A stretch of 64,000 nucleotides of DNA from the NCBI GenBank assembly GCA_040388605.1, contig JAZKBN010000047.1, forward strand, positions 54,032-118,031, given 5' to 3'. Origin of the DNA: JAZKBN01 sp040388605. Its GTDB lineage: Bacteria; Bacteroidota; Bacteroidia; Cytophagales; Flexibacteraceae. The notes under the pieces are model-generated. The model was not told where the DNA came from and ran no database searches. It saw only the letters and a list, made by a program, of their open reading frames with translations. The translations under genes were made by a program, and so were the position numbers. The stretch's first letter is position 1. Each line of letters opens with the position of its first letter. Positions 27,270 to 36,151 of this stretch are shown here, piece after piece.

Positions 27270-27341
27270 GCATGTTACTTGCATATTAAGCCCTTACCTG
27301 CAATGTTTAACCCAGGCTGCTGCCTGTTTAAATGAATATAC

Positions 27342-27374
27342 TTTGGGGCAATAGGCCTTCATTCACTAATATTG
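27342..27374 (+). promoter_or_regulatory. Promoter of the TerC gene
   Basis: TTTG (27342-27345), 21 bases, then TAATATTG (27367-27374) has one mismatch to the -7 consensus. Confidence 0.6.
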
Positions 27375-27450
27375 CAACCTTGAACCATGCCGGGCTTAAT
27401 TGTTTTACCTGGTTTTAAATTCGCTTAAACCTCCCGATCCCCTTCCACAG

Positions 27451-28236
27451 ATGCAGTATTTTTTCACCGGCGAAGCAATGCTTAGCCTGCTCACCCTAAC
27501 CTTGCTCGAAATTGTGTTGGGGGTGGACAACGTGATTTTCATCAGCATCGTATCGGGCAGGCTGCCTGTTCACCAGCAGGACAAAGCAAGGAAAATTGGA
27601 ATCATGCTGGCACTTGTTGCCCGTGTAGGCCTGCTGTTCGGCATTAAGTTCCTGATGGGCATGACTCAGCCCTGGTTTACAATTCTTGGCAAAGACTTTA
27701 CCGGCAGGAACACAATTTTATTTGCCGGCGGAGTATTCCTTATTTACAAAACCGTTAGCGAAATAGTAATAAAGCTTCGCGGCGAACCTGAGCAAATGCC
27801 AGACAGCGCTGCCGAGCAGGTAGGCTTTATGAGTATTATTTTCCAGATAGTGCTGGTAGATATTGTTTTCAGTTTCGACAGCATACTTACAGCAGTTGGC
27901 CTTGTGCAGCATATAGAGATTATGATTACGGCTGTAATCATAAGCATGGGAATTATGTACGCCTTCAGCGGCCCCATTGGCGATTTTGTGAACAACAATC
28001 CCACGGTTAAAATGCTGGCGCTTTGCTTTTTGGTGCTTATAGGCGCCATGCTGGTCGCCGAGGTGTTTATACATGAGATGGACAAATCTTATGTGTATTT
28101 TGCCATGGCTTTTGCACTAGGGGTTGAAATGCTTAACCGCCGTGTGCAAAGCAATGAATTCAGGCGCAAGAAAAAGCATGGCAACCATCAGCATCCTGAT
28201 CACCACAAGCATCACATTCCGAAGCCTAAAGATTAA
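27451..28236 (+). CDS. TerC family integral membrane protein
   Basis: The product is 261 residues from the ATG at 27451; the open frame reaches back to a TTG at 27400 that adds no family sequence. Seven or so membrane segments carry the two acidic signatures of TerC: LTLLEIVLGVDNVIF near the N-terminus and VDIVFSFDSILTAVGL in the middle. The tail is rich in His and Lys (HGNHQHPDHHKHH) and may bind metal. TerC/Alx proteins export manganese or help metal loading of secreted proteins. It is a single-gene unit with a terminator at its end. Confidence 0.92.
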   Translation: MQYFFTGEAMLSLLTLTLLEIVLGVDNVIFISIVSGRLPVHQQDKARKIGIMLALVARVGLLFGIKFLMGMTQPWFTILGKDFTGRNTILFAGGVFLIYKTVSEIVIKLRGEPEQMPDSAAEQVGFMSIIFQIVLVDIVFSFDSILTAVGLVQHIEIMITAVIISMGIMYAFSGPIGDFVNNNPTVKMLALCFLVLIGAMLVAEVFIHEMDKSYVYFAMAFALGVEMLNRRVQSNEFRRKKKHGNHQHPDHHKHHIPKPKD

Positions 28237-28296
28237 TTGTTAAATACCGGCTTAAGTGTAACGATACGGTATATAAGCATCAGAAAAACGGAAATT

Positions 28297-28328
28297 AAAA
28301 AGCCCGCCAAAAAGGCAGGCTTTTATTT
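28297..28328. terminator. Bidirectional terminator between TerC and the GT4 gene
   Basis: AAAAGCCCGCC with loop AAAAA and GGCAGGCTTTT forms a stem with one mismatch, flanked by A and T runs. Confidence 0.87.
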
Positions 28329-28362
28329 TATCCGGAATACCAGAACAGATTAAAACCGGGAA

Positions 28363-29550
28363 TTATCGGGGCAATTCTTTAAAGGCTTTCATAACAATGC
28401 CCACGTTGTTATCCCAATCCGCAAAGGCGAGGTAGTTTTTCCAGCCTGCCCTTAAAGACTCTTCAGGCAGGGCCATGCAATCGGCAAGTGCTTTATCAAG
28501 GGCCTGCTGGTTATCGGGTTCTGCTAAAACGCCTATTCCGTAGCGACGTGTAAGGGTGGCCAGGCTGCTTTCACCATCTGATATAACCGTTTTTTTCATG
28601 AAGGGTGCCAGCAGGTTCATGATGCCGCTTTGAGAAGTAAAGCTGCGGGCATAGTAAAGGAGGAGTATATCGCTCTCCTGTATAATGGCGCTCATTTCGG
28701 CATCACCCAGGAAACGTTCAATCCAAAGAATACGGTCATCAACACCCAGGGCTTCGGCCTGTTTTTGGTAAACCTCGGGGTCTACGTTTGAGTTTGCGGG
28801 TCGGCCGGCAAAAACCAGTCGCAGGTTCGGCAGCTTCGGTAAAGATGCTATGGCGAGGTGGTAGTTTTTTTCTGCCCTTATATTGCCTACAATGGCTGCC
28901 AGCTGGGAGCCCGGTTCCCTGAACCCGGCCAGTATGGAGCGCATAAGCATGTCGGGTTGCGCAGAGGGCAAAATGCCATGCGGAATGGCCAGGTACCTTG
29001 TTCTTTCGCCTTGGTAATATGGTTTTTCGGGCAGGTATTCGTGGTACAGGCCAAGGTCCATAATGCTCATAATGAGCTTCATGCTGAAGGTTGTAAAGGC
29101 CAGGTTAGGCGGGTAAGCATCCCTGTCGGGGTCGTGAAGAATTATGGCGAACCGGTGCTTGTTTTTCGGAAGCAGGAGCTTAAAGAGGGGTACCCAAATA
29201 ATAGCTGATATTTGCTCGAAATCATTGAAAATTACCAACGAAGAACCTGTTTTACGCAGGTAAGCCAGCAGAATGAGCGGGTTTATAAAGCTTCGGTAAA
29301 TAAAGTACAGCTTTTTGGCAAGGGTACTTTTACCTTTTCCAATATCGGGCAAGAGGGGCTTATCTATGTTTTTGCCTTGGGGTGCCGAGTTTTTGGTAAG
29401 CAGCAAAGTTGCTTTTTTTACCTCGGGCCGCCCGGCGAAATGGGGCAAAAGGGCAAGGGCATAATCATAGCAACCGCCGAAGCTGCTTGAATTGTAAAGA
29501 ATAACGTTGGTTTCGGGGGTAATATCGGCCGTTCGAGCGGAATCTGACAT
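28363..29550 (-). CDS. Glycosyltransferase, GT4-like
   Basis: The product is 395 residues and fits a two-Rossmann (GT-B) enzyme. The N-terminal half starts NVILYNSSSFGGCYDYA, with a glycine-rich acceptor-side loop. The C-terminal half has AAIVGNIRAEKNYHLAI, RLVFAGRP and the donor-binding SDILLLYYARSFTSQSGIMNLL, whose Ser-Gly stands where GT4 enzymes have the conserved Glu of the EX7E motif. Because that Glu is replaced, the catalytic details are unusual or the family is a divergent branch. It is encoded on the opposite strand to the GT2 fusion and convergent with TerC, so no polysaccharide operon is evident. The donor and acceptor cannot be told. Confidence 0.75.
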   Translation of the reverse strand: MSDSARTADITPETNVILYNSSSFGGCYDYALALLPHFAGRPEVKKATLLLTKNSAPQGKNIDKPLLPDIGKGKSTLAKKLYFIYRSFINPLILLAYLRKTGSSLVIFNDFEQISAIIWVPLFKLLLPKNKHRFAIILHDPDRDAYPPNLAFTTFSMKLIMSIMDLGLYHEYLPEKPYYQGERTRYLAIPHGILPSAQPDMLMRSILAGFREPGSQLAAIVGNIRAEKNYHLAIASLPKLPNLRLVFAGRPANSNVDPEVYQKQAEALGVDDRILWIERFLGDAEMSAIIQESDILLLYYARSFTSQSGIMNLLAPFMKKTVISDGESSLATLTRRYGIGVLAEPDNQQALDKALADCMALPEESLRAGWKNYLAFADWDNNVGIVMKAFKELPR

Positions 29551-29895
29551 TCAGGAAAAACGGTAGCTGCGGATTTGTTCCGGGGTATTTACCGTGCTGT
29601 TTTTTGTAAAATTAATACGCTTTCATTGATATGGCAAAGTTTTGCCGATTTCAGGTACACATTTGCCGCTTAATTTCAGTGTCGGCAAGCAACCTTTAAA
29701 GCTGAATACTGTCTGCCTGTTATAAGTAAATGTTGTGGTATTGCCGATACAGGAAAATTTTATTCGGCTAAACACGCGGCCTGCCTGTATTCATGCTGTA
29801 AAAGCCTTTAATAATGCCCCCGGCTGATTGATTTTTTCGGCCATAGTAATTAACTTTACCCTTTTCCCATATATTGCGACCTTAAACACTTCCGC
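29551..29895. other. Intergenic region between divergent genes
   Basis: It holds the promoters of the minus-strand GT4 gene and the plus-strand lipoprotein. A TATATTGC sequence near 29869 resembles a -7 box for the latter. No gene is seen. Confidence 0.45.
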
Positions 29896-31254
29896 ATGAA
29901 GCTTAACTACTTTCTGAACAAGCTCGTTATTTTAGTTATGTATCAAATAAACAGGCTTTTACGTCCGGTTGCCCTGCTTTCGCTTGTTATATTCGCTGTT
30001 GCCTGTAACCAGGAAAACGAACAGGCAAAGCCTGTTGCACCTGAAACCAACGTAACGCCGCTGCCGGATGAAACTATTCTTTTTAATGCTTCGGCCGGCG
30101 CAAGAGGTACCAGCAAAGGACAGGTAATTGCCATTAAAACTTTAAGCGACGTAACCAATGTTGCCGCAAATAAGGCCGACGTTACCACAACCCTGACAAA
30201 AGTTGACCCTTTTGTATTGCCTAATTCTAAAACAGATTACATTGCCTGGCGCAACGCCATTGATACTTCAAATAACATTGTTCAGTATTACGGTCACAGC
30301 TGGGCTTATGGCAGCCCGCAATCGCACCTGGCCGACAGCGGTACCGGAGGAAGAACAATTAACCGCGGCCCGCTTGCTGCAGGTACCTTTACAAGCAACC
30401 TGAAATACCTGATGCCGAACATGACATATTATGTTCAGCCATATATTATTAATTACGGTAAGCCATTGCAGGCCATACAGGGCGGCATAGCAGGTCCGAA
30501 CGACAGCGGGGCTGTTTCTTATGGTCCGCCGCAATCTTTTACCACAAATGCAGATGTTAGCTACCCTATGACCTATGAGGGCTCAAGCGGTACCGTTTTA
30601 CTTTACAATGCAGATTTTACTGACCCTGCATCAGGCTGGTACACAGACTATGACCCAACCACAAACCGCTACACTGTTCCTGCAGATACCCTGAAAAAGC
30701 AGATTTATCTTGATGTTACCGGTAATATTCACAATCAGGGCCCGGGGTACTTTGTACGTAATATAGTAAACGGCCAATTGCAGGAATCGCAAATTACATT
30801 GCCCGCAGCAGCTCTTTCTGCCATTAACCCGGTTACAGATAATTTTGAAGTGGCTTTTGAGGCCTCGCTTGAAGAAGGCCGTGCAACTGCCGGTTTCGAA
30901 TTCGGAACCAAAACCAATAAGCCTGCCGACATATTCAGGAACACCATTAATTTCTCTTATGAGAAATACATTAACCTTCACACGCGCCACGACGTAACAT
31001 CAGGCACTAACCTGGCAACAAACTCATCGGCCCGTGCGCCAATGTACAACGGGAACCTTAAACTGGGTGTTGGTGAATTCAATACTTTCACTATTCGTAA
31101 ATACGACGGCTATTATTTTTACTTCCTGAACGGGGTTTTAATAAATACCCGCAAGGCCTATTATCTTGATCGTTTCGGTGGTGTTTTTCGCGTAACACTT
31201 GAAGGACCCGGTACCTTGTTCGTACGTAAGCTTACGCTTTCAAAAATTAACTGA
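29896..31254 (+). CDS. Lipoprotein with a C-terminal jelly-roll-like domain
   Basis: The product is 452 residues; the ATG at 29938 is an equally good start and would give a shorter signal peptide. The lipobox is VIFAVAC, followed by NQENEQ. Residues 60-220 look like a fibronectin-type beta domain (NMTYYVQPYIINYG, GPPQSFTTNADVSYP). The C-terminal 230 residues have LamG/jelly-roll features: ILFNASAGARGT-like strands, DNFEVAFEASLEEG, FNTFTIRKYDGYYFYFLNG and GPGTLFVRKLTL. Such folds bind glycans or act as carrier domains. No enzyme residues are obvious, and the gene is alone between a divergent glycosyltransferase and a thiolase. Confidence 0.72.
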   Translation: MKLNYFLNKLVILVMYQINRLLRPVALLSLVIFAVACNQENEQAKPVAPETNVTPLPDETILFNASAGARGTSKGQVIAIKTLSDVTNVAANKADVTTTLTKVDPFVLPNSKTDYIAWRNAIDTSNNIVQYYGHSWAYGSPQSHLADSGTGGRTINRGPLAAGTFTSNLKYLMPNMTYYVQPYIINYGKPLQAIQGGIAGPNDSGAVSYGPPQSFTTNADVSYPMTYEGSSGTVLLYNADFTDPASGWYTDYDPTTNRYTVPADTLKKQIYLDVTGNIHNQGPGYFVRNIVNGQLQESQITLPAAALSAINPVTDNFEVAFEASLEEGRATAGFEFGTKTNKPADIFRNTINFSYEKYINLHTRHDVTSGTNLATNSSARAPMYNGNLKLGVGEFNTFTIRKYDGYYFYFLNGVLINTRKAYYLDRFGGVFRVTLEGPGTLFVRKLTLSKIN

Positions 31255-31289
31255 GTTTTCTGCAGAAGCAGTAAGCTATTAGTACCCTG

Positions 31290-31330
31290 AAAACAAAACA
31301 GGCAGCACATAGTTGCCTGTTTTGTTTTTA
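31290..31330 (+). terminator. Terminator of the jelly-roll lipoprotein gene
   Basis: A perfect 15-bp stem, AAAACAAAACAGGCA (31290-31304) and its complement (31314-31328), has a 9-base loop and a T-rich tail. Confidence 0.92.
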
Positions 31331-31437
31331 TTGGCAACTGTGAAAACACTGCTTCAGGCGGCATTTGATTCCGGCGCCAATTAAAAAATAAACTTCCCTG
31401 CCTGTTTTAAGGTTTTTAAGAGGGGAGCATAGTTTTT

Positions 31438-31445
31438 TAAATTTG
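31438..31445 (+). promoter_or_regulatory. -7 box of the thiolase gene
   Basis: TAAATTTG matches TAnnTTTG and lies 39 bases before the ATG at 31485. Confidence 0.55.
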
Positions 31446-31484
31446 TACACAAATTATAACCAGGTTTAATTCAGCACCAGGATC

Positions 31485-32660
31485 ATGCAGGCAGCATACA
31501 TAATTTCAGGGTTTCGCAGCGCGGTAGGTAAGGCCGGTAAAGGCGGCTTACGTTTTACCCGTCCCGATGATCTGGCAGCTGCAGTTATAAAGCACCTGCT
31601 TGCATCTGTTCCTGAGCTGGACCCGGTTTTGGTAGACGACCTGCTTGTAGGCAACGCCGTTCCGGAAGCTGAGGCCGGTATGCAAATGGGCCGAATGATA
31701 GCCCTGCAATGCCTGCCGGTAACAACCGGGGGAATGATAGTTAACCGTTATTGCGGTTCGGGCCTTGAAGCCATAGCCATTGCAACAGACCGCATAAGAT
31801 GCGGAAATGCAGATTGCATTATTGCCGGCGGGGCCGAAAGCATGAGCATGGTTCCAATTATGGGTTACCGTACATCGCTCAGCTATACTTTGGCTGATAA
31901 GCACCCGGATTACTATACATCTATGGGGCTCACAGCTGAAAAAGTGGCTGCCAAATACGGTATTACGCGTGAGCAGCAGGATGCTTTTGCATTATCGTCG
32001 CATCAGAAGGCAGTAGAGGCTATTAGTTCAGGCAAATTTAAAAGCCAGGTTGTACCCATAGAAGTTGAAGAGGTTTATGCCAATGAAAAAGGCAAACGCG
32101 CTACCCGTAATTGGACAGTTGAAACAGATGAAGGTCCGAGAGCTGACACAAGCCCTGAGGCGCTGGCCAAACTGAAGCCTGTGTTTGCGGCAGGCGGCAG
32201 CGTTACTGCCGGTAACAGCAGCCAAACATCTGACGGAGCCGCCTTTGCTATTGTAATGAGCGAGCGCCTGATGAAGCAATTGGGCCTAAGCCCGGTTGCT
32301 GAATTGAAACGATACGCCATTGCCGGTGTTGAGCCGCATTTAATGGGTATAGGTCCGATTGCCGCCATTCCCAAGGTTTTAAAGCTGGCCGGGCTCACTA
32401 AAAGTGATATAGCGCAAACAGAACTGAATGAAGCTTTTGCAGCACAGGCGCTGGCTGTTATTCAGCAGCTTGACCTTAACCCCGAATGTGTAAATGTGAA
32501 CGGGGGGGCCATAGCCTTAGGGCACCCGCTTGGCTGTTCCGGCGCAAAGCTTAGTGTTCAGCTCTGGAACGAGATGAAACTACGCAAACAAAAGTACGGA
32601 ATGGTAACAGCCTGTGTAGGCGGCGGTCAGGGTGTGGCCGGTATATACGAGGTATTCTGA
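31485..32660 (+). CDS. Acetyl-CoA C-acyltransferase (thiolase)
   Basis: The product is 391 residues. The catalytic residues are placed as in FadA-type thiolases: C90 in NRYCGSG, H347 in GHPLGCSGA and C377 in CVGGGQG. The enzyme splits 3-ketoacyl-CoA with CoA in beta-oxidation, or runs in reverse to condense acetyl units. In beta-oxidation operons the FadB-type partner is usually adjacent, but here the gene is alone, with a promoter and no neighbour of the pathway. It could therefore be a FadA-type or an AtoB-type enzyme; substrate length cannot be read from the sequence. Confidence 0.93.
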   Translation: MQAAYIISGFRSAVGKAGKGGLRFTRPDDLAAAVIKHLLASVPELDPVLVDDLLVGNAVPEAEAGMQMGRMIALQCLPVTTGGMIVNRYCGSGLEAIAIATDRIRCGNADCIIAGGAESMSMVPIMGYRTSLSYTLADKHPDYYTSMGLTAEKVAAKYGITREQQDAFALSSHQKAVEAISSGKFKSQVVPIEVEEVYANEKGKRATRNWTVETDEGPRADTSPEALAKLKPVFAAGGSVTAGNSSQTSDGAAFAIVMSERLMKQLGLSPVAELKRYAIAGVEPHLMGIGPIAAIPKVLKLAGLTKSDIAQTELNEAFAAQALAVIQQLDLNPECVNVNGGAIALGHPLGCSGAKLSVQLWNEMKLRKQKYGMVTACVGGGQGVAGIYEVF

Positions 32661-33258
32661 GAATTGAAGGCAAAACAATAACAGCTTCCCTTTTTTCAGA
32701 ATATATCTAAGACAGGTTTTGCCTGCCTGATGTATAAGCATGCCGGGAAACTATACCCGATGTTTTTATTGAATTTTGAAGAAAAACTTTCTTCATTTTT
32801 TATTTTACTGTACAAACCGGCCCTTAATTTTATGCCATGGTCGGCTTAAAACCTGTAATTCATTAGCAATTTCGCTTTTTTAAGGTTGTGTATTTTTCGC
32901 CTCAAAGCTTACCAATCAGTAAGTATGCTGTTTTCCGGACAAAGTAATCCTGATTTTGGAAATTCAACAGGCATATTGTCCCTGTTTAAATATTCAGGCA
33001 GGCCTTTTTTAATTGAAATGAACAAACTTTAGCCGGTGCATAAATGCTTATTCTTGCTTAAAGTATTATAAGTTGTTTTTAGCAGCCAGGCATTCGGAAT
33101 TCTAAGCCCTGTTTATCTTGCCAGAAATAAAATTTAACATGCTGTAAACCAGTCTAATTAGATTGGCTTTAGCTATGAGCTTAGGTGTAGAATTGATTCT
33201 TATAAATTCAGGCTAAACGCTTTTTCAATGAAGATTATTACGTATTCATATAAAAATA
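32661..33258. other. Long AT-rich intergenic region without a supported gene
   Basis: About 600 bases between thiolase and the tRNA-Ser terminator have no open frame of note and no tRNA or rRNA. I see only AT-rich unstructured sequence. Confidence 0.6.
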
Positions 33259-33290
33259 AAAGCCCAACCAATATCAATTGGTTGGGCTTT
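33259..33290 (-). terminator. Terminator of tRNA-Ser
   Basis: A perfect 12-bp stem (AAAGCCCAACCA and complement) with loop ATATCAAT is followed on the minus strand by TTTTATTTTTA. It lies 28 bases past the tRNA 3' end. Confidence 0.9.
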
Positions 33291-33317
33291 GGTATTGTTT
33301 TAGTGTGAACCACTATG

Positions 33318-33405
33318 TGGCAGAGAGAGAGGGATTCGAACCCCCGGACCTATTACAGTCAACGGTTTTCAAGACCGCCGCGATCGACCACTCCGCCATC
33401 TCTCT
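33318..33405 (-). tRNA. tRNA-Ser (anticodon TGA)
   Basis: It is 88 bases with CCA encoded (33320-33318 on the minus strand). The acceptor stem is AGAGAGA/TCTCTCT with discriminator G, usual for serine. The anticodon loop CTTGAAA gives TGA. The long variable arm and the GGGGGTTCGAATCCC T arm fit a class II tRNA. Confidence 0.95.
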
Positions 33406-33438
33406 GTTACTCAATCCGCTTATTCAACGAACAGGATG

Positions 33439-33469
33439 CAAAGATATTACTTCTGTTTTAATTGGCAAA
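33439..33469 (-). promoter_or_regulatory. Promoter of tRNA-Ser
   Basis: On the minus strand TTTG (33469-33466), 19 bases, then TATCTTTG (33446-33439). This is a full consensus match 33 bases before the tRNA. The rest of 33406-33749 shows no gene. Confidence 0.85.
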
Positions 33470-33749
33470 GCTAAATTTACTTGCATCCGAAAAAAAAATC
33501 ATGATGCAACCTTGTTTACTTTCCGCGTGTCAAATGAATAGAATGTAAAAGCAGTAACCAAAGGTCGTTTTTAAAACAACCGGCTATACACAGGAATATA
33601 AAATGCCAAACACCATTTATTGGCTTCATAAGGTTTTTAAGTACGGTTTTCAAACCGTTGGGAACAAAAAAACGTATGAATATCATTCAGGGTATTGGAA
33701 TAAGAAAGATTACACTTAGTATTACGAACGCATTAAATGTATTAAGACT

Positions 33750-34136
33750 ATGGCTACTCAGACCACCCAAGGCGTTAAAGTCAGTGTCAGCACTGAATAC
33801 CAGCCGGAATATTCCAGCCCTGCCCAATCTCATTTCGTGTTTACATACCGCATAATTATTGAAAACCATAGCGAAAGCACAGTGCAGCTCATGCGCCGCC
33901 ATTGGCTGATTTATGATGCCGGCGGAATTACACGGGAAGTGGAAGGCGAAGGCGTGGTTGGTCAGCAGCCCATTTTGGAACCCGGCGAGGTGCATGAATA
34001 CGTAAGCGGATGCAACCTGAAATCAGGTATAGGCAAAATGCTGGGCACTTACCAAATGGAACGCATTGCAGACGGACGTAAGTTTGATGTAAGCATTCCC
34101 GAATTCACCATGATAGTACCCTACAGGCTCAACTAA
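33750..34136 (+). CDS. apaG: ApaG family protein
   Basis: The product is 128 residues, the full ApaG length. It has the immunoglobulin-like fold with VSVSTEYQPEYSSPAQ, FVFTYRIIIENHSE, LMRRHWLIYDAGG, VEGEGVVGQQPILEPGE, and YVSGCNLKSGIGKMLGTYQM. ApaG is linked to cobalt and magnesium tolerance in enterobacteria and is a domain of some F-box proteins; its molecular job is not settled. The gene is a single unit followed by a hairpin terminator. Confidence 0.94.
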   Translation: MATQTTQGVKVSVSTEYQPEYSSPAQSHFVFTYRIIIENHSESTVQLMRRHWLIYDAGGITREVEGEGVVGQQPILEPGEVHEYVSGCNLKSGIGKMLGTYQMERIADGRKFDVSIPEFTMIVPYRLN

Positions 34137-34194
34137 CAGGGCTTAAGGCCTTATTGATTCATATTATTACCGGAGCCTCCCCTCCGTTTTATTG

Positions 34195-34230
34195 GGCAAC
34201 CAGGATTCTAATCCGGGCTGCCTTTTTTTA
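34195..34230 (+). terminator. Terminator of apaG
   Basis: The imperfect stem GGCAACCAGGAT/ATCCGGGCTGCC (two mismatches) is followed by TTTTTTT. Confidence 0.75.
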
Positions 34231-34308
34231 TTATCTTTGAAATCCTGCTTTCGGATTCAATTAACCGCCCCGAGTAAGCGCCCCGGGGCTTTACAACCCA
34301 ATTAAGAA

Positions 34309-34761
34309 ATGACCCTACCTTCACAACCGGTTGAAGCTTTCCTGTTAAAAGTATCGCAACTTAAGCCGGATTGGGAATATAAGCCTTCCCCTTCAAAATG
34401 GTCAAATAAAGAAGTGATAGGTCATTTAATCGACAGCGCTCAAACCAACCTTAACCGCTTTGTACGGTGCACATACGAAGAAAATTTCAAGCTGGTTTAT
34501 TACCAGGATGAGTACGTAGCTGCCCAACGTTACCAAAGTGCCGATATTAATGAATTACTTACCCTTTGGATGTTGCTTAATGCCCAAATTACCCGCGTAT
34601 TAGCTGATTACCCGACAGACCGACGCAATGTAACCTGCGACACCGGTAAAGATTCAGTAAGCTTCCATACTGTTGAATGGCTGGCTACAGATTACCTAGC
34701 CCACATGCAGCATCATTTAGATCATATAATTCAGACATGCCTTAAAACAGAAATGAATTAA
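34309..34761 (+). CDS. DinB family protein
   Basis: The product is 150 residues, a four-helix DinB/YfiT-like bundle. The metal-binding histidines are in GHLIDSAQTNLNR and in HMQHHLDHII near the C-terminus. Members of this superfamily include thiol-transfer enzymes, but most have no known substrate. It is the first gene of a run with a Crp-like regulator 16 bases later, a membrane protein and a methyltransferase, all on one strand. Confidence 0.88.
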   Translation: MTLPSQPVEAFLLKVSQLKPDWEYKPSPSKWSNKEVIGHLIDSAQTNLNRFVRCTYEENFKLVYYQDEYVAAQRYQSADINELLTLWMLLNAQITRVLADYPTDRRNVTCDTGKDSVSFHTVEWLATDYLAHMQHHLDHIIQTCLKTEMN

Positions 34762-34777
34762 CGGAAAGCTTCAAATT

Positions 34778-35365
34778 ATGCCCGAAACAAATCTTTTGAA
34801 TTTCCTGCAAAGCAGCAGCCATTTAAGCGTTCTGAAAGCTAAGGAAGTTGCCGATTGCTTCAGGGCGCTTCATATTTCCAAAGGCGATTTTTTACTCAGG
34901 GAAGGGCAGGTAAGCGATACTTACTATTTCCTGGAATCAGGCTTTATGCGTGCCTTCGCCATAAATACCGAGGGAAACGATATTACAACCGGGTTTTATT
35001 CACCCGGCCGCGTAGTGTTCGAGGTAGCTTCATTTTTTAACAGACTGCCTTCCGGGGAGAACTTACTGGCCTTAACTGATTGCCGTGGCTATGTGCTCAG
35101 CTTCGAGGAGCTGAACAGGTTGTTCCATTCAATGCCCGAATTCAGGGAATTCGGGCGAAGCATATTGGTTAAAGGTTTTGCCGAGCTCAAGCAAAGAATG
35201 CTTGCCACCATTACCGAAACCGCGCCCGACAGGTATAATGCCCTTGTAAAAGCCAATCCTGAAATTTTGCAGCATGTGCCCTTAAAACATATAGCAACCT
35301 TCCTCGGTATTACCGACAGCTCTTTGAGCAGGATTCGGAAGGAGCTCTCGGTAAGGCATGCGTAA
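34778..35365 (+). CDS. Crp/Fnr family transcriptional regulator
   Basis: The product is 195 residues. The N-terminal cyclic-nucleotide-binding fold has ISKGDFLLREGQVSDTYYFLESGFMR and FYSPGRVVFEVASFF. The residues that bind cAMP in Crp are not conserved, so the effector is probably different or absent. The C-terminal HTH is VPLKHIATFLGITDSSLSRIR. This short form is common in Bacteroidota and often controls adjacent genes. The gene lies between DinB and a membrane protein, which are candidate targets. Confidence 0.9.
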   Translation: MPETNLLNFLQSSSHLSVLKAKEVADCFRALHISKGDFLLREGQVSDTYYFLESGFMRAFAINTEGNDITTGFYSPGRVVFEVASFFNRLPSGENLLALTDCRGYVLSFEELNRLFHSMPEFREFGRSILVKGFAELKQRMLATITETAPDRYNALVKANPEILQHVPLKHIATFLGITDSSLSRIRKELSVRHA

Positions 35366-35435
35366 TTCTTGTCATTTGGCAAGTAGTCCGGGCGGGCTTA
35401 TACCTTCCTTTGCATGTATAAAAAAAACAAACATC

Positions 35436-36140
35436 ATGGAAAATGTAACGCTGCCCGTTTATATCACTTTCGCTTTTACAAGCCTGTTGACTTTAATCCT
35501 GTTTACCAAAGCAGTTCCGAATAAAGGGACTACCCTTGTTGTTCTTGCCATTTGGCTCTTGCTTCAGTCGGTGCTCGCGTTTACAGGCTTTTACACGCAT
35601 ACCGATGTACTGCCGCCTAGGTTTATGCTTGCTGTATTGCCGCCGGTAATTTTATCTGTAACCCTGTTCTTTACAGCTTCCGGCCGCAATTATCTCGATT
35701 CACTTGATATAAAATTTCTTACCCTGCTTAGCCTTGTTCGCATACCTGTAGAGCTGGTTTTGCTTTGGCTCTTTCTCAGCAAGGCGGTGCCCCAAATAAT
35801 GACCTTTGAAGGCCGCAACCTCGATATTCTTTCAGGTATAAGCGCCCCTGTTATATACCTGCCGGTTTTCAAATACAGGCTTTTAGGACGCAGCGCGCTG
35901 TTGTTATGGAATTTTATATGCCTCGGCCTGCTGCTTAATATAGTAAGCATAGCTATACTTTCAGCACCTTTTCCTTTTCAAAAGTTCGGTTTTGAGCAGC
36001 CTAATGTGGCAGTTTTGAATTTCCCTTTTGTATGGCTGCCCTGTTGTATAGTACCTTTGGTTTTTATTTCGCATTTGGCAGCCATAAGGCAGCTTATTGT
36101 GAAGCCGGGTGTGCTGAATGTTCCCGCAGCTACTAACTAA
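35436..36140 (+). CDS. Integral membrane protein of unknown function
   Basis: The product is 234 residues from the ATG at 35436; the open frame upstream overlaps the Crp gene and is not needed. About seven hydrophobic segments (VYITFAFTSLLTLILF, LVVLAIWLLLQSVLAFTGFY, FMLAVLPPVILSVTLFF and others) and a charged loop GRNYLDSLDIKF are present. I recognise similar proteins next to Crp-like regulators in Bacteroidota but no function. It lies 70 bases after the Crp stop, and it may have its own weak promoter (TTCCTTTG at 35406). Confidence 0.75.
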   Translation: MENVTLPVYITFAFTSLLTLILFTKAVPNKGTTLVVLAIWLLLQSVLAFTGFYTHTDVLPPRFMLAVLPPVILSVTLFFTASGRNYLDSLDIKFLTLLSLVRIPVELVLLWLFLSKAVPQIMTFEGRNLDILSGISAPVIYLPVFKYRLLGRSALLLWNFICLGLLLNIVSIAILSAPFPFQKFGFEQPNVAVLNFPFVWLPCCIVPLVFISHLAAIRQLIVKPGVLNVPAATN

Positions 36141-36151
36141 AACAAAACACA

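Noticed and set aside
32661..33258. Possible hidden gene or small RNA in the long gap after the thiolase gene
   Set aside because: No open frame, hairpin with T tract, or full promoter was seen.
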